Part shown: positions 32,060-42,213 of the stretch, one piece after another
Numbering within the stretch: the first letter of the stretch is position 1
Layout of the letters: each line of letters starts with the position of its first letter
Assembly (NCBI GenBank): GCA_017591395.1
Contig: WEDG01002528.1
Coordinates: 29,280 to 93,279, forward strand
DNA from: Schistocephalus solidus
Taxonomy: Eukaryota > Platyhelminthes > Cestoda > Diphyllobothriidea > Diphyllobothriidae
Length of the DNA: 64,000 nt
Direction of reading: 5' to 3'
The notes under the pieces: generated by a model
What the model saw: the letters and a program-made list of their open reading frames with translations, nothing else
Databases searched by the model: none
What the model was told of the DNA's origin: nothing
Made by a program: the position numbers and the translations under genes

Positions 32060-34064
32060 GGTGACAACTGCGAAATGTCATCCAGCCCACCGCCCATGAA
32101 ATCCTCTGACGCGCACGCCATAGACATCAAGATTGGTTTGACGACAATGACGCCGCCATCAGCAACTTACTCGCTGAGAAGAATGGACTACACAAAGCCT
32201 ACATGGACCTCCGGACTGACGCCACCAAAGCAGCCTTCTTCAGATGCCGGCGCCTTGTACGGCAACGGCTGCGGGAGATGCAGGTTGCCTGGATGATCCG
32301 AAAGGCTGAGGCAATCCAGAGGTATGCAGACCGCAATGAAATGAAAACACTTTTTCAAAGCCATCAAGGCCATCTACGGCCCGTGTATCAAGGGGTCCGC
32401 ACCGCTGCTCAGCTCAGACGGCACAAAACGGCTGTCAGAAAAATCGCAAATTCTGAAGCTTTGGGCCGAGCACTTCAGCAATGTCCTTAATTGTTCATCA
32501 GCCATCTCCGATACTGCCATTGACCGGCTTCCTCAAGTAAACACGAACAATGACCTGGATCTGCCGCCTTCCCTACCAGAAACCCTGCGGGCCGTGCAGC
32601 AGATTTCCAGCGATAAAGCACCGGGATCCGACGCAATCCCACCGGAAGTCTACAAGCACGGTGGGCCCCGGCTGATGGCAGAATTCACAACACTCTTCCA
32701 GGAGATGTGGCGCCAAGGATAAGTTCCTCTGGATTTCAAAGATGCGACCATCGTCCATCTCTACAAATGGAAGGGAACCGGCAACTCTGTGATAATCACA
32801 GAGGCATCTCGTTGCTCAACATCGCCGGGAAGATCTTCGCCCGTATCCTTCTCAATTGTCTGAACGGTCACCTAGAGCAGGGCCTGCTCCCGGAAAGCCA
32901 ATGTGGCTTCCGCCGACACCGCGGAACAACCGGTCTGATTTTTGCCGCCCGCCAGCTACAAGAGAAGTGCCAGGAGATGCGAACTCACCTATACACTACC
33001 TTCATTGATCTGACGAAAGTCTTTGACACGGTGAATCGCGATGGACTGTAGAAAGTCATGCAGAAATTTGGTTGTCCTGAGTGGTTCACGCACATGGTGC
33101 GTCAGCTTCATGAGTGGATGACGGCGCGCGTCACTGACAACGGGATGGTATCCAAAGCATTCGCAGTGACCAACGGAGTGAAGCAGGGCTGCGTATTGGC
33201 TCCCACCCTGTTCAGTCTCATGTTCTCGGCTATGCTGCTGGACGCCTACCGTGATTAAAGCCGGGGATCCGCATAGCTTATAGTACTGATGGACATCTCA
33301 AAAGTCGGCGTATGCAGGCTTCAATGCATTTGTCTACGACTACAGTCCATGACTTGCTTTTCGCAGAGGACTGGGCCCTTAACACTGTAGCGGAGGAGGA
33401 CATGCAAAGGAGTATAAACCCCTTCGCTGCAGGCTGCGCCAATTTTGGATTAACAATCAGTACAGTCAAAACGGTTGTCATGCACCAACCGCCACCCAGC
33501 GCGGAATACAATGCTCCTCGAATCAATGTCAACGGTGCTCAAATCAAAAACGTGGAAACATTCGCTTATCTAGGAAGCACGCTGTAACGCAACACGAGAA
33601 TCGATGACGAGGTTGCCCACCGGATCTCCAAAGCCAGTCAGGCCTTCTTCCGGCTGCAGGCCTCCGTGTGGAATCGCCACGGTAACCACCTGAACACAAT
33701 GCTGAAGATGTACAAGGCCGACGTCTTGACGACACTCCTTTACGGTGCGGAGACCTGTACCGTCTACTCCAACCAAGTCAGGAAGCTGAATCATTTCCAT
33801 CGCAGCTGCCTCCGCAGAATACTGAAGGTGAGATGGCAAGACAGGATCCCGGACACGGAAGTTCTGGAGCTGACCGGAACCCTCAGCATCCACGCCATGC
33901 TGAGGCAAATGCAACTGCGATGGAGCGGCCACCTGGTAAGAATGGACGACGAGTGCCTACCCAAACGACTTTTCTACGGCGATCTCGCTACGGGTGCTCG
34001 CCGACAGGAAGGTCAAAAACGACGCTACAATGACACTTTGAAGAAATCGCTGGAGCCACTGTAA
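32060..34064 (+). pseudogene. Linker and reverse transcriptase of RTE-like copy G
   Basis: The RT order is complete but broken: [17 protein letters not shown] near 32620, a stop at 32720, a frameshift near 32770, motif [18 protein letters not shown] with a TAG in place of Trp at 33049, motif [18 protein letters not shown] near 33180, a stop at 33256, and motif C changed to LLFAEDWA near 33357, so the first catalytic Asp is Glu. A stop after YLGSTL (33585) precedes the C-terminal RTE-type segment [20 protein letters not shown], which ends SLEPL with TAA at 34062. No active enzyme can be made from it. Confidence 0.85.
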
Positions 34065-34121
34065 ATCAACCCGGCGACCTGGGAGGACCTCGCCCAGGAT
34101 GGACCGGCATGGAGAAGATTC

Positions 34122-35020
34122 GTGAAGACTGGTTCAGCAATCTATGAGGCCAACCGGATCACCGCCGCCAAGGCCAAAAGAGCGGCACGAAAGTCACCAG
34201 CGCCCCGGACCAACACCGTCGATGCCCAGGCCCTGCCAACATGCCCGCACTGTCAACGTACCTTCCGTGCGCAAATCAGCCTGGTTGGACATCTTCGGAT
34301 GCAATGCATCAACAATCCGTCAATTCAATTTTCTACGTCAAATTCTGCCAACCCTCCTTCAGACTCCCCCACCCTCACTCCTGGCATCAATTCCATTACT
34401 CCCAACACCATAGAGACCACATCGCAATACTCGTCGCCTGTTACCTCCACCACCGTTGCCACCACTATCCCCATCAGCGATGAGTACTCTCTCCTGAGCT
34501 GTCCTCATTGCGACCGCACATTCACCTCACGCATCGGCCTGGTCGGTCACTTGCGAATCCATCGTACAAAGAAGGGTGAACTAGTACCTGGAGAACCAAC
34601 ACACAGCAGAGACCACCGTATCCAATGCCCTCACTGTCCTCGCACTTTAACTCATCGCTTGGGCCTATTAGGAAACATGCGCATCCATGACAACGGAATT
34701 CACTGCAATGCCAACAATACCGATAACCCATGCACACCCTCCGTTCCTGCCATTCTTCCCGCCACGGCCACCCTCACTACCACAAATGTCATCCCCCAGC
34801 CCCTCCCGATTTCTCATGTCAACACTGCGCCCGCAACTTCAACTCACGCATCGGTCTGGTCGGTCACTTGCGAATTCATCGCACGGAGGCTGGTGAACCA
34901 GTGCCTGGGGCTCCGACATACAGTCGACACGCCCGCCTCCACTGCCTTCACTACTCCCGCACATTTACGCACCGCACTGACCTATTAGGCCACATGCGCC
35001 TCCACGACAACCTGCGGTAA
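34122..35020 (+). pseudogene. Zinc-finger array of RTE-like copy G
   Basis: Fingers CPHCQRTFRAQISLVGHLR, CPHCDRTFTSRIGLVGHLR and CPHCPRTLTHRLGLLGNMR are in one frame. Loss of one C near 34795 moves the last two (CQHCARNFNSRIGLVGHLR and CLHYSRTFTHRTDLLGHMR) to another frame. Finger 5 has Tyr for its second Cys. The right-hand duplicate at 40583-41482 has the uninterrupted form. Confidence 0.8.
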
Positions 35021-35061
35021 ACCACCGGAGGCTAAGCCACATCAGCGCACACTACAGCTAC

Positions 35062-35235
35062 ATGGACCTTATCGCTGCCGTCTGTGCCAACTTCGGACTT
35101 CACATTAACACCGAGAAAACGGTTTTGATGCATCAGCCGCCGCCCAATACCATCTACACCACAGCTCACATCAATGACATTGGCGCCCAACTTAAATTTG
35201 TGGATACCTTCACGTACCTGGGCAGCAATCTCTCC
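35062..35235 (+). mobile_element. RT-thumb fragment of a related RTE subfamily
   Basis: Encodes MDLIAAVCANFGLHINTEKT, VLMHQPPP and DTFTYLGSNLS. It is clearly related to, but different from, the thumb in copies E and G (for example [20 protein letters not shown]). It follows directly after the zinc-finger stop and a short 3'UTR stub, so the RTE copy is a mosaic. The same junction is repeated at 41483-41530. Confidence 0.7.
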
Positions 35236-35401
35236 CCCAGGAAACTGAACTGAACGGTTGCCGCGCGGTTTGAATTTTCGAGCAACAAGAAAACCGAATT
35301 TAATCGAGTCTTTGCACTGAAAAAATCAGTCCACAGACATTTCAAATTATTGAACCAATTAATTGAATCTTCCGCCCAGTTGCCTTCGATACATCTCAGT
35401 T

Positions 35402-35622
35402 TGACCAGGAGAGTTCTCCAAATCGAGCACTGTCGGAAATCTTGGCCTACATAACCTAACAGTCCAATCCATTCTCTGACGGCTCTCCAGGGTTTCTGAG
35501 GACTTTTGTTTGACAAGGACAGTTCTCCAAATAGAGCAACCTGCCGGAAATCTTGGCTTGGCCTACACAACCTACCAGTCCAATCCAGGCTCTAACTGCT
35601 CGTCAGGCTTTCTGAGGAGTAT
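35402..35622 (+). repeat. Two tandem ~110-bp monomers at the CR1-like 5' end
   Basis: 35402-35505 and 35513-35622 share AGTTCTCCAAAT(A/C)GAGCA, GGAAATCTTGGC, CAGTCCAATCCA and TTTCTGAGGA. Similar tandem 5' monomers act as promoters in some non-LTR elements; that role here is inference. Confidence 0.7.
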
Positions 35623-35883
35623 CTACAAAACAGGCTGAGTCGTTCATTATCCATATTCTGTCTAATTGATTGTGCAATTTATATCGAGTAACTCGTTATA
35701 ACAAATAATTTTAACAACTTCCACTAGCAGAAGTAGTTAAGAACGTTCGGGTGATTTCATTAATTTGCAAAAAAGGCAAAGTAGATAATTTATATACTGC
35801 TTGTGTAAAAGCGCTGATAGTGTAAACCTACACCTAGCAACCCGTTACTTCTTAAGTCACCACACAAGAATTCAAAAAGTCAT

Positions 35884-35960
35884 GCCACAAGCCGGGATTG
35901 AACCCGCGACCACCAACGCGATGGCGACGCTCGCTAACCACTCGACCATCTCATCACGGC
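35884..35960 (-). repeat. tRNA-like sequence in the CR1-like 5'UTR, antisense
   Basis: On the minus strand a 77-nt segment begins GCCGTGATGAGATGG and has an A-box-like TGGTCGAGTGGTTAGC and a B-box-like GGGTTCAATCCC. The ends can pair over 7 bases with three G-T wobbles (GCCGTGA with TTGTGGC). The anticodon arm is poor and has no U at the expected place, so it is probably a decayed tRNA-derived sequence and not a working tRNA. It lies 24 bp upstream of the ORF1 start. Confidence 0.5.
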
Positions 35961-35983
35961 GGCGAGTGCTCTCTCAAATTAAT

Positions 35984-36958
35984 ATGCACGCTATTGACAA
36001 CACTGCCATTTGTGGAGGCTGTCAAAAACTGCCCATGAAGCTAAACCAGCTCGAGGATGAGATAAGACAAATAAAATTTGCGCTAAAAGGCACCTCTAAA
36101 GCAGTAGATGCCACTCAGGAGTCCACTGAACGACTTACCAGAAGCAAAACCATTGATACTCGAGCAAAGGGTATCCCAACAACAACTTCGACAGCTGCTA
36201 CGGCTACCGAACAACAAGTACCAACGGCGCAGGACAAAAATAGTCCGCCTAAAACAAAAAAAAACCGTCCAAACCGCAAAACTGACACCAAGAAGGAAAA
36301 AGCCAATGGACAACCGACTTCGAAAGATTCCTCAAAAAGCTCGAACACGGGGCTTTGACCATTGCCTTGTCCTCCACAGGAACTACTGAGATTCTCACAC
36401 CAAGCACAAGCAGTGGAATCGATTCCCCAACCGAAAATACCAACTGCGATTCAAAATCGTCGAACCCGTGGAATTCACCGAAACCTAAAAAAACCGCATC
36501 AAAGCCAACACATAGCCAATCAGCATCCCCTCCATCATCACCAGTGCGCAACGTGAAACCTTCCCACCAGATAGTGGAAGACAGCGTCGTAGTTACAAAA
36601 AATGCCACGGACAGAAAAAAAAGTTTCATAATACAGGGACTACCTGAATCAACAGCTGCGACTCCAGTAGACCGATATTCTGAAGACATGAACCACTTTC
36701 ATGAACTCCTGAACAATATGCTGGAACCTAATACGTCGATTGAACTGGAAAAAGCCTTCCGCCTTGGAAAAACGGCCCGAAAGCCAATCTGAATCAACAC
36801 GTCCTAGGCCTCTAAAAGTTATCTTGACCAGTAGCCAGGAAGCCAGTCTCATTCTGTCGAGGCACTTTAAGTTAAAAAACCCAAACCCTGGAGTTTTTTT
36901 TCAACAGGACTTCTCACCTGCGGAGCGAAAAAACGCCATCAAGTTGTCATCGAACTAA
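35984..36958 (+). pseudogene. ORF1 of the CR1-like element
   Basis: I choose the ATG at 35984 (MHAIDNTAICGGCQ) because it lies just after the tRNA-like segment. The N-terminus has a CGGC pair, then a short coiled-coil-like LNQLEDEIRQIKFALK, then a Lys/Pro/Thr-rich basic region. After a frameshift near 36355 the C-terminal half reads KKSFIIQGLPES, LEKAFRLGK and, after another shift near 36790, RPRPLKVILTSSQEA and VFFQQDFSPAERKNA. This order fits a CR1-type ORF1 protein that binds element RNA. The breaks make it non-functional as it stands. Confidence 0.7.
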
Positions 36959-37085
36959 GACGGCGGCTCAGCGAGGGGGAAACAAATTTGGTTATTTACC
37001 ACAACCAAGTGATCCATCGTCCATTGTTCTCCCACTGGAGAGGTCCGTTCCGGATTACCACGCAGTTGGCCCAGTAAACAGGGGC

Positions 37086-37790
37086 TTGCGCCCGACTGTT
37101 AGCACTTTGCGAGCAAACCGAAAACTAACATTCCTGTACACCAATGCACAGAGTAAACTCGACGAGCTTAAGATTTATGTCTGCGATCTATCTCCAGATA
37201 TAATTTCCGTAACAGAAACTTGGTTGTCCCAACACGTGGACGACCGAGAGGTAACTATGGCTGGCTACCAACTTTTTAGAAAAGACAGGAAAGAGCGTCA
37301 AGGAGGTGGCGTACTCACATACGTGAAAAGCGAACTTACAGTTTTAGACAAAACTTATAAACTCGCGTCTACTTCCGAGGCGATATGGCTATCCGTAAAA
37401 GCGCCAGGTACATCAAGTCTAGATGTCCTGACAGTCTACCGCCCACCGAGAAGAGACCCCGTAGCCGATGCTTACCTGCTAGAGGAGCTTGAAAGATTGC
37501 TACACGGTTGGATATCCTGATCATGGGTGACTTCAATGCGCCTCACATCGACTGGAGCTCGACCTGCGCACATAGTTCTGATCTAGCCTTTGACGGTTGT
37601 CTTCTGAGCACGACGCTAAAGCTACGTCTCACACAGCACGTCACTTTTCCAACCAGGGTGCGCGAAGGACAACAGGCCAATTGCCTGGACCTAGTTCTCA
37701 CGAAGTCGCACGACAGCATCGACGAAGTGTCATGTATACCGCCGCTAGGCAAAAGTGACCACGTGGTACTGTGATGGGATTACTCACTAT
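37086..37790 (+). pseudogene. Endonuclease domain of CR1-like ORF2
   Basis: Two frames joined by a shift near 37510-37520. The first has LTFLYTNAQSKLDELK, DIISVTETWLSQ, DRKERQGGGVLTYVK and LTVYRPPRRDP. The second has LIMGDFNAPHIDWS, NCLDLVLTKS and PLGKSDHVVL. The Asn, Glu, Asp/Asn and His ligands of APE-type endonucleases are all present. It would nick target DNA for target-primed reverse transcription. Confidence 0.85.
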
Positions 37791-37829
37791 TTTCTATACC
37801 AGCAAGACCCACAACAATCAGATGGAATA

Positions 37830-39913
37830 TATGGCAAGGCGATTTCGGTGGAATGAAGGCCGAACTCATGCGCACTCAGTGGGAACCTTTATTCTTTGGA
37901 AACATAACCGAGGACTGGAAAACGTTCCGGGACATACTGCACAGGCTCATCGAAAATCACTGTCCGCTTTTGAGAAAAAGGTTAACCAACAGACCGCGAT
38001 GGCTTACGCAGGCCTTAAAAATCGAAGTTAACAAAAAGCGGAGTTTGTGGAAAAAATCGCTTATGGACGGAACTCCTGCATCTCTAAATGCGTACAAAAT
38101 GCAGAGAAATCGGGTCAAGGGCTTTATTTTTAGAATAAGACAGGCTTTCGAAGTGGACCTGCTGAACCGGGCCACCGTGAACCCGAAACTGTTTTACGGT
38201 TACCTCAGGCAGAATACACGGAACAAGGATCCGATACCCCTGCTGAGGACCGCCAAGGGCATAGACCTTACTGAAGACGGTGCGAAGGCTGATCATTTTT
38301 CGGAATTTTTCCAGTCGGTTTTCACAAAGGAAATGAGATACGATCACCCTACCGATGGCTTCGAAGTGGATACAATAGTCGAGACTGTTAATTTCACCGA
38401 GACTACTGTCCTCAAGGAACTTTTGGGGTTAAAGGAATCTAAGTCTCCGGGTCCCGATTAAGTACCTGCCAAGCTGTTGAAAGAGCTCGCGAGAGAGTTG
38501 GCAAAACCACTCTCTACGCTTTTCCAAACATCCTTCCCAACCGGAAGTCTACCAGCCGACTGTAAATCCGCACTGATTACGCCACTTTACAAGGGTGGAA
38601 GCCGGGTCTCTGCAAACAATTATCGACCAGTCAGCCTAACTTCAGTTTGCTGCAAAATCATGGAAAAAATAATTAAGCAACAACTAATGCAGTTCTTCGA
38701 ACATAACAATCTGCTATCCGAAGCCCAGCACGGTTTCCGTAGAGGTAGATCCTGCGTCACACATTTGCTCTACTGTTTAGAACGTTGGACTGAAGCGGTC
38801 GATAGTGGAAATACGGTGCACGCAGTCTATATAGACTTCAAAAAGGCTTTTGATAGCGTGCCGCACCATCGCCTTCTTTATAAACTCAACCGCATAGGCG
38901 TAAGAGGTAGACTTCTGACATGGATAGAAAACTTCTTAACAGGCCGCTCACAAACTGTCCATATCAGCGACAAACAGTCGACTAAAGTTGAGGTTGAGAG
39001 CGGTGTTCCCCAAGGCTCTGTTCTCGGTCCTATTTCGTTCATTGTCTACATCAACGATTGTGCCAACGAACTGGACTGCGATATTGCCATGTTTGCCGAT
39101 GATCTCAAACTTTGGCGCGTCATTCAAACTGCGGCTGATGAAGAGAACTTGCAGGCAAACGTAAATCGACTCCAGAAATGGTCAAATGACTGGCTCTTGC
39201 CGTTTAATGAGAGCAAGTGCAACATCATACGAGTCGGGGAAAGCAATCCTTCGAACCGTATGGTTTACAGTCTGAATGGCATTCCATTGAAAGAAGTGGA
39301 TGTCCAAAAGAACCTTGGAGTCTGGATCACGCCCTCGCTTTAACCCTTCCTACATTGCGCAAAGGTAGCGAAGTCAGCCATGTCGATTCTATACCTCGTT
39401 AAATGAGCTTTTGCAGCCTTCACTACCGAATGCTTCGCTAAACACTTCGGAACATTCGTGCGGCCACATTTGGAGTCGGCTATCCAAACTTGGAGACCCT
39501 GGGCGGCGAATGACATCAACATCCTCGAAAAGGTCCAAAGGCGAGCAACCAAACTTGTCCTTGGACATGGCTCACAGCCTTATGAAACACGGCTGTCGAG
39601 TCTCAATCTCTTTCCCTTGCACTATAGACAGCTTCGGGGGGACCTGATACTAACATTCCGCATACTACGCGTCCAGGACTGTTGTTTCGTCCCAGGGGAT
39701 TTCTTCGAGTTAGCAAAAACAACGAACTTGAGAGGTCATCCTCTCAAATTACGTGTGACTGGAGCAAGGCTAGACACTCGGAAGTACTTATTCTCCAAAA
39801 GAGTAGTCGAAGCTTGGAATAGTCTTCCTCTGGATGTTGTTATGTCGGACTCCTTGGAGGTTTTTAAGCGAAAGTTAGATCGATATAATGGTGCGAGTTA
39901 CAACACTAACTGA
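37830..39913 (+). pseudogene. Reverse transcriptase and C-terminus of CR1-like ORF2
   Basis: After the endonuclease a linker with KKRSLWKKSL and NPKLFYGYLRQNTRN leads to ESKSPGPD, followed by a TAA at 38459 (expected Glu or similar), then VPAKLLKELARELAKPLS. The RT frame 38477-39343 has motif A VYIDFKKAFDSVP (about residues 117-129), motif B GVPQGSVLGPISF (176-188) and motif C MFADDLKLW (205-213), all with intact catalytic residues. A shift near 39343 precedes the C-terminal tail (39458-39913) with LGHGSQPYETRLSSLNLFPL and VVEAWNSLPLDVVMSDSL, typical of CR1-type ORF2. One stop and two or three shifts are the only lesions. Confidence 0.87.
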
Positions 39914-40489
39914 AAGCTGCAAGTGTGACGTCAGAAAATAAGGCATTTATGATACATCTAGCTATATTTGAGTAACATTTCTTATGTTTGTTATTTTCGT
40001 TCGATGGCTTGCATTCTCCCATTGTTCCCATGCTGGGGTCCTCGAGGTCTTCGCTGCTTAACTTATTTGCACATCTTGGTGACACCGTGAGTGTTCGCAT
40101 CAGCTGGACCTGGCGATCATCGTCCATGAGGTGTATGAACGTTCTCCCTTGGCTTGAACCTCAATGGACCGAGGATGATCTGGACACATATTTCCGCCTT
40201 TGAAATCCCTCAACGGACTCTGCAATCAGCAAGGGAGAATCTGGCTGATTCATGTGACCTCCGAAATGCCCCCCGTTAGACCCCCCCCAAGGGCGACAGT
40301 TTTTTTCTCCTAAATATCACCGGGAGTTTTTTTCACTGTCTGCTCTTTTTCAACTATGTTCCACTATGTTGGCCTCGCCAACATATCGAGATACTATTTT
40401 TTGATACCACAACTCGCATGTACAAATAGGGAATTCAAAGGTGACTCACCTACATCTCCCTCAAATATACTGATACTGATACTGATACT
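39914..40489 (+). mobile_element. 3'UTR and tail of the CR1-like element
   Basis: Contains the 475-bp stretch that is also found alone at 10746-11220. It ends with ACTGATACTGATACTGATAC, the short-unit tail typical of CR1-like elements in place of poly(A). Confidence 0.85.
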
Positions 40490-41697
40490 AATGACACTTT
40501 GAAGAAATCGCTGGAGCCACTGTAAATCAACCCGGCGACCTGGGAGGACCTCGCCCAGGATAAACCGGCATGGAGAAGATCCGTGAAGACTGGTTCAGCA
40601 ATCTATGAGGCCAACCGGATCACCGCCGCCAAGGCCAAAAGAGCGGCACGAATGTCACCAGCGCCCCGGACCTATTTCGTCGATGCCCAGGCCCTGCCAA
40701 CATGCCCGCGCTGTCAACGTACCTTCCGCGCGCAAATCAGCCTGGTTGGACATCTTCGGATGCAATGCATCAACAATCCGTCAATTCAATTTTCTACGTC
40801 AAATTCGGCCAACCCTCCTTCAGACTCCCCCACCCTCACTCCTGGCATCAATTCCATTACTCCCAACACCATAGAGACCACATCCCAATACTCGTCGCCT
40901 GTTACCTCCACCACCGTCGCCACCACTATCCCCATCAGCGATGAGTACTCTCTCCTGAACTGTCCTCATTGTGCCCGCACATTCACCTCACGCATCGGCC
41001 TGGTCGGTCACTTGCGAATCCATCGTACAAAGACGGATGAACTAGTACCTGGAGCACCAACACACAGCAGAGACCACCGTATCCAATGCCCTCACTGTCC
41101 TCACACTTTAACTCATCGCTTGGGCCTATTAGGACACATGCGCATCCATGACAACCGAATTCACTGCAATGCCAACAATACCGATAACCCATGCACACCC
41201 TCCGTTCCTGCCATTCTTCCCGCCACGGCCACCCTCACTACCACAAATGTCATCCCCCCAGCCCCTCCCGATTTCTCATGTCCACACTGCGCCCGCAACT
41301 TCAACTCACGCCTCGGTCTGGTCGGTCACCTGCGAATTCATCGCACGGAGGCTGGTGAACCAGTGCCTGGGGCTCCGACATACAGTCGACACGCCCGCCT
41401 CTACTGCCTTCACTACTCCCGCACATTTACGCACCGCACGGACCTATTAGGACACATGCGCCTCCACGACAACCTGCGGTAAACCACCGGAGGCTAAGCC
41501 ACATCAGCGCACACTACAGCTACATGGACCTTATCGCTGCCGTCTGTGCCAACTTCGGACTTCACATTAACACCGAGAAAACGGTTTTGATGCATCAGCC
41601 GCCGCCCAATACCATCTACACCACAGCTCACATCAATGACATTGGCGCCCAACTTAAATTTGTGGATACCTTCACGTACCTGGGCAGCAATCTCTCC
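40490..41697 (+). repeat. Right 1.2-kb direct repeat flanking the CR1-like element
   Basis: Matches 34029-35235 over its whole length, starting at AATGACACTTTGAAG exactly after the ACTGAT tail. It differs at an estimated 3-5 percent of positions. It contains the RT end, zinc fingers and mosaic RT-thumb of RTE copy G, and then continues past the point where the left copy stops. Confidence 0.85.
40583..41482 (+). CDS. Uninterrupted five-finger C2H2 array of RTE-like element (right duplicate)
   Basis: 299 codons without a stop, but the frame starts at GTG, so there is no ATG start and it is probably the C-terminal domain of the element polyprotein, not a separate gene. Fingers lie at residues 41-62 (CPRC, H-x4-C form), 127-147, 169-189, 233-253 and 275-295. 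The last has Tyr at the second Cys position. A Ser/Thr/Pro linker lies between fingers 1 and 2 (about 65-120). An upstream TAA (CTGTAAATC at 40528) separates it from the RT end. It is the best-preserved zinc-finger array of the family here and would be expected to bind nucleic acid. Confidence 0.75.
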   Translation: MKTGSAIYEANRITAAKAKRAARMSPAPRTYFVDAQALPTCPRCQRTFRAQISLVGHLRMQCINNPSIQFSTSNSANPPSDSPTLTPGINSITPNTIETTSQYSSPVTSTTVATTIPISDEYSLLNCPHCARTFTSRIGLVGHLRIHRTKTDELVPGAPTHSRDHRIQCPHCPHTLTHRLGLLGHMRIHDNRIHCNANNTDNPCTPSVPAILPATATLTTTNVIPPAPPDFSCPHCARNFNSRLGLVGHLRIHRTEAGEPVPGAPTYSRHARLYCLHYSRTFTHRTDLLGHMRLHDNLR

Positions 41698-41958
41698 CAG
41701 CACCAACGTCGACGATGAGATCGCCCATTGGATCGCCAAAGCCAGCCAAGCATTTGGACGTATTCGGACGCAATGCAACAACATCCGACAGCTCCAACTT
41801 CTTCGTCAAATTCTGCCATCCCTCCTTCGGACCCATTCATCCTCAATTCTGGCACCAATTCCACTTCTCCTACCGTCATAGTGACCACATCCGAATGCTC
41901 GTCATGTATTACCCCATCACCGCGACCACCACCGCCGCCACCGCCGCCTGACTGACTC
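41524..41958 (+). mobile_element. Mosaic RTE segment: RT thumb joined to zinc-finger linker
   Basis: After MDLIAAVCANFGLHINTEKT and YLGSNLS, the frame shifts to IAHWIAKASQAFGR and is then joined to the Ser/Thr/Pro linker that normally lies between fingers 1 and 2 (NSAIPPSDPFILNSGTNSTS). It ends in a CCACCACCGCCG run at 41930-41950. About 0.5 kb of RT C-terminus has been lost at the join. Confidence 0.65.
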
Positions 41959-41974
41959 GAATTTAACTCCGCTG

Positions 41975-42210
41975 GATGCCCTTTGACGACCGTACGGCCT
42001 CACACACTTGGGGATTTCGCATACGAGGCAGCTGGTCGTGCCCTCGTCTGGCAGCCAACTTACTCCAACCCTCTGCTTCGACAGCTCTGTACAGAATACA
42101 CTTTCCTCCCAACTGGCATCCCACTTCTTATCTCCTACGGAACCGGGCAAGGAGGTCGTAGCGGCCAGGGCTGTCTCTATCAACTTAGCCTGCTGTGCTA
42201 TTGGTGACCG
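41975..42210 (+). repeat. Dispersed repeat R, copy 1
   Basis: About 230 bp sharing CCTTTGACGACC, GTGCCCTCGTCTGGCAGCCA, GACAGCTCTGTACAG-like, TTATCTCCT-CGGAACCGG and TATCAACT-AGCCT with 43099-43325. In both copies one frame conserves AGRALVWQPT and, further on, YQLSLL. It may be part of an unrecognised coding or mobile element. Confidence 0.6.
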
Positions 42211-42213
42211 CGA

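Larger units (their letters stand above)
31228..35235 (+). mobile_element. RTE-like copy G, 5' truncated, interrupted by a CR1-like insertion
   Basis: Begins inside the endonuclease (CGCGCTACAAGGTGGACATT at about 31231) and runs through endonuclease, 52-nt intron-like segment, linker, RT, zinc fingers and a short 3' stub. Instead of the normal 3'UTR it then continues into RT-thumb-like sequence of a related subfamily (35062-35235). It breaks at 35235, where the CR1-like element starts. The last 1.2 kb (34029-35235) are repeated at 40490-41697, after which the original sequence goes on to about 41958. The simplest reading is one RTE copy split by the CR1-like insertion. Confidence 0.85.
35239..40489 (+). 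mobile_element. Near full-length CR1-like non-LTR retrotransposon
   Basis: About 5.25 kb, made of a 5' region with two tandem monomers (35402-35622), a tRNA-like segment (35884-35960), ORF1 (35984-36960), an ORF2 endonuclease (37086-37790), RT and C-terminal tail (37830-39913), and a 3'UTR ending in an ACTGAT repeat (40460-40489). The RT motifs (VYIDFKKAFD, GVPQGSVLGP, FADDL) and endonuclease motifs (GDFNAPHIDW, LGKSDHVVL) place it in the CR1/Jockey superfamily. Both sides are bordered by a 1.2-kb direct repeat (34029-35235 and 40490-41697). It has a few frameshifts and one nonsense codon, so it looks fairly young. Confidence 0.88.

Noticed and set aside
34122..34988. 288-codon zinc-finger frame as a stand-alone host gene
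   Set aside because: It is the C-terminal part of the RTE-like element, with RT directly upstream and no ATG start, and it is duplicated with the transposon at 40583.
35884..35960. Functional tRNA gene
   Set aside because: The anticodon loop lacks the expected U33, the T stem has a mismatch and three of seven acceptor pairs are G-T; it also sits inside a retrotransposon.
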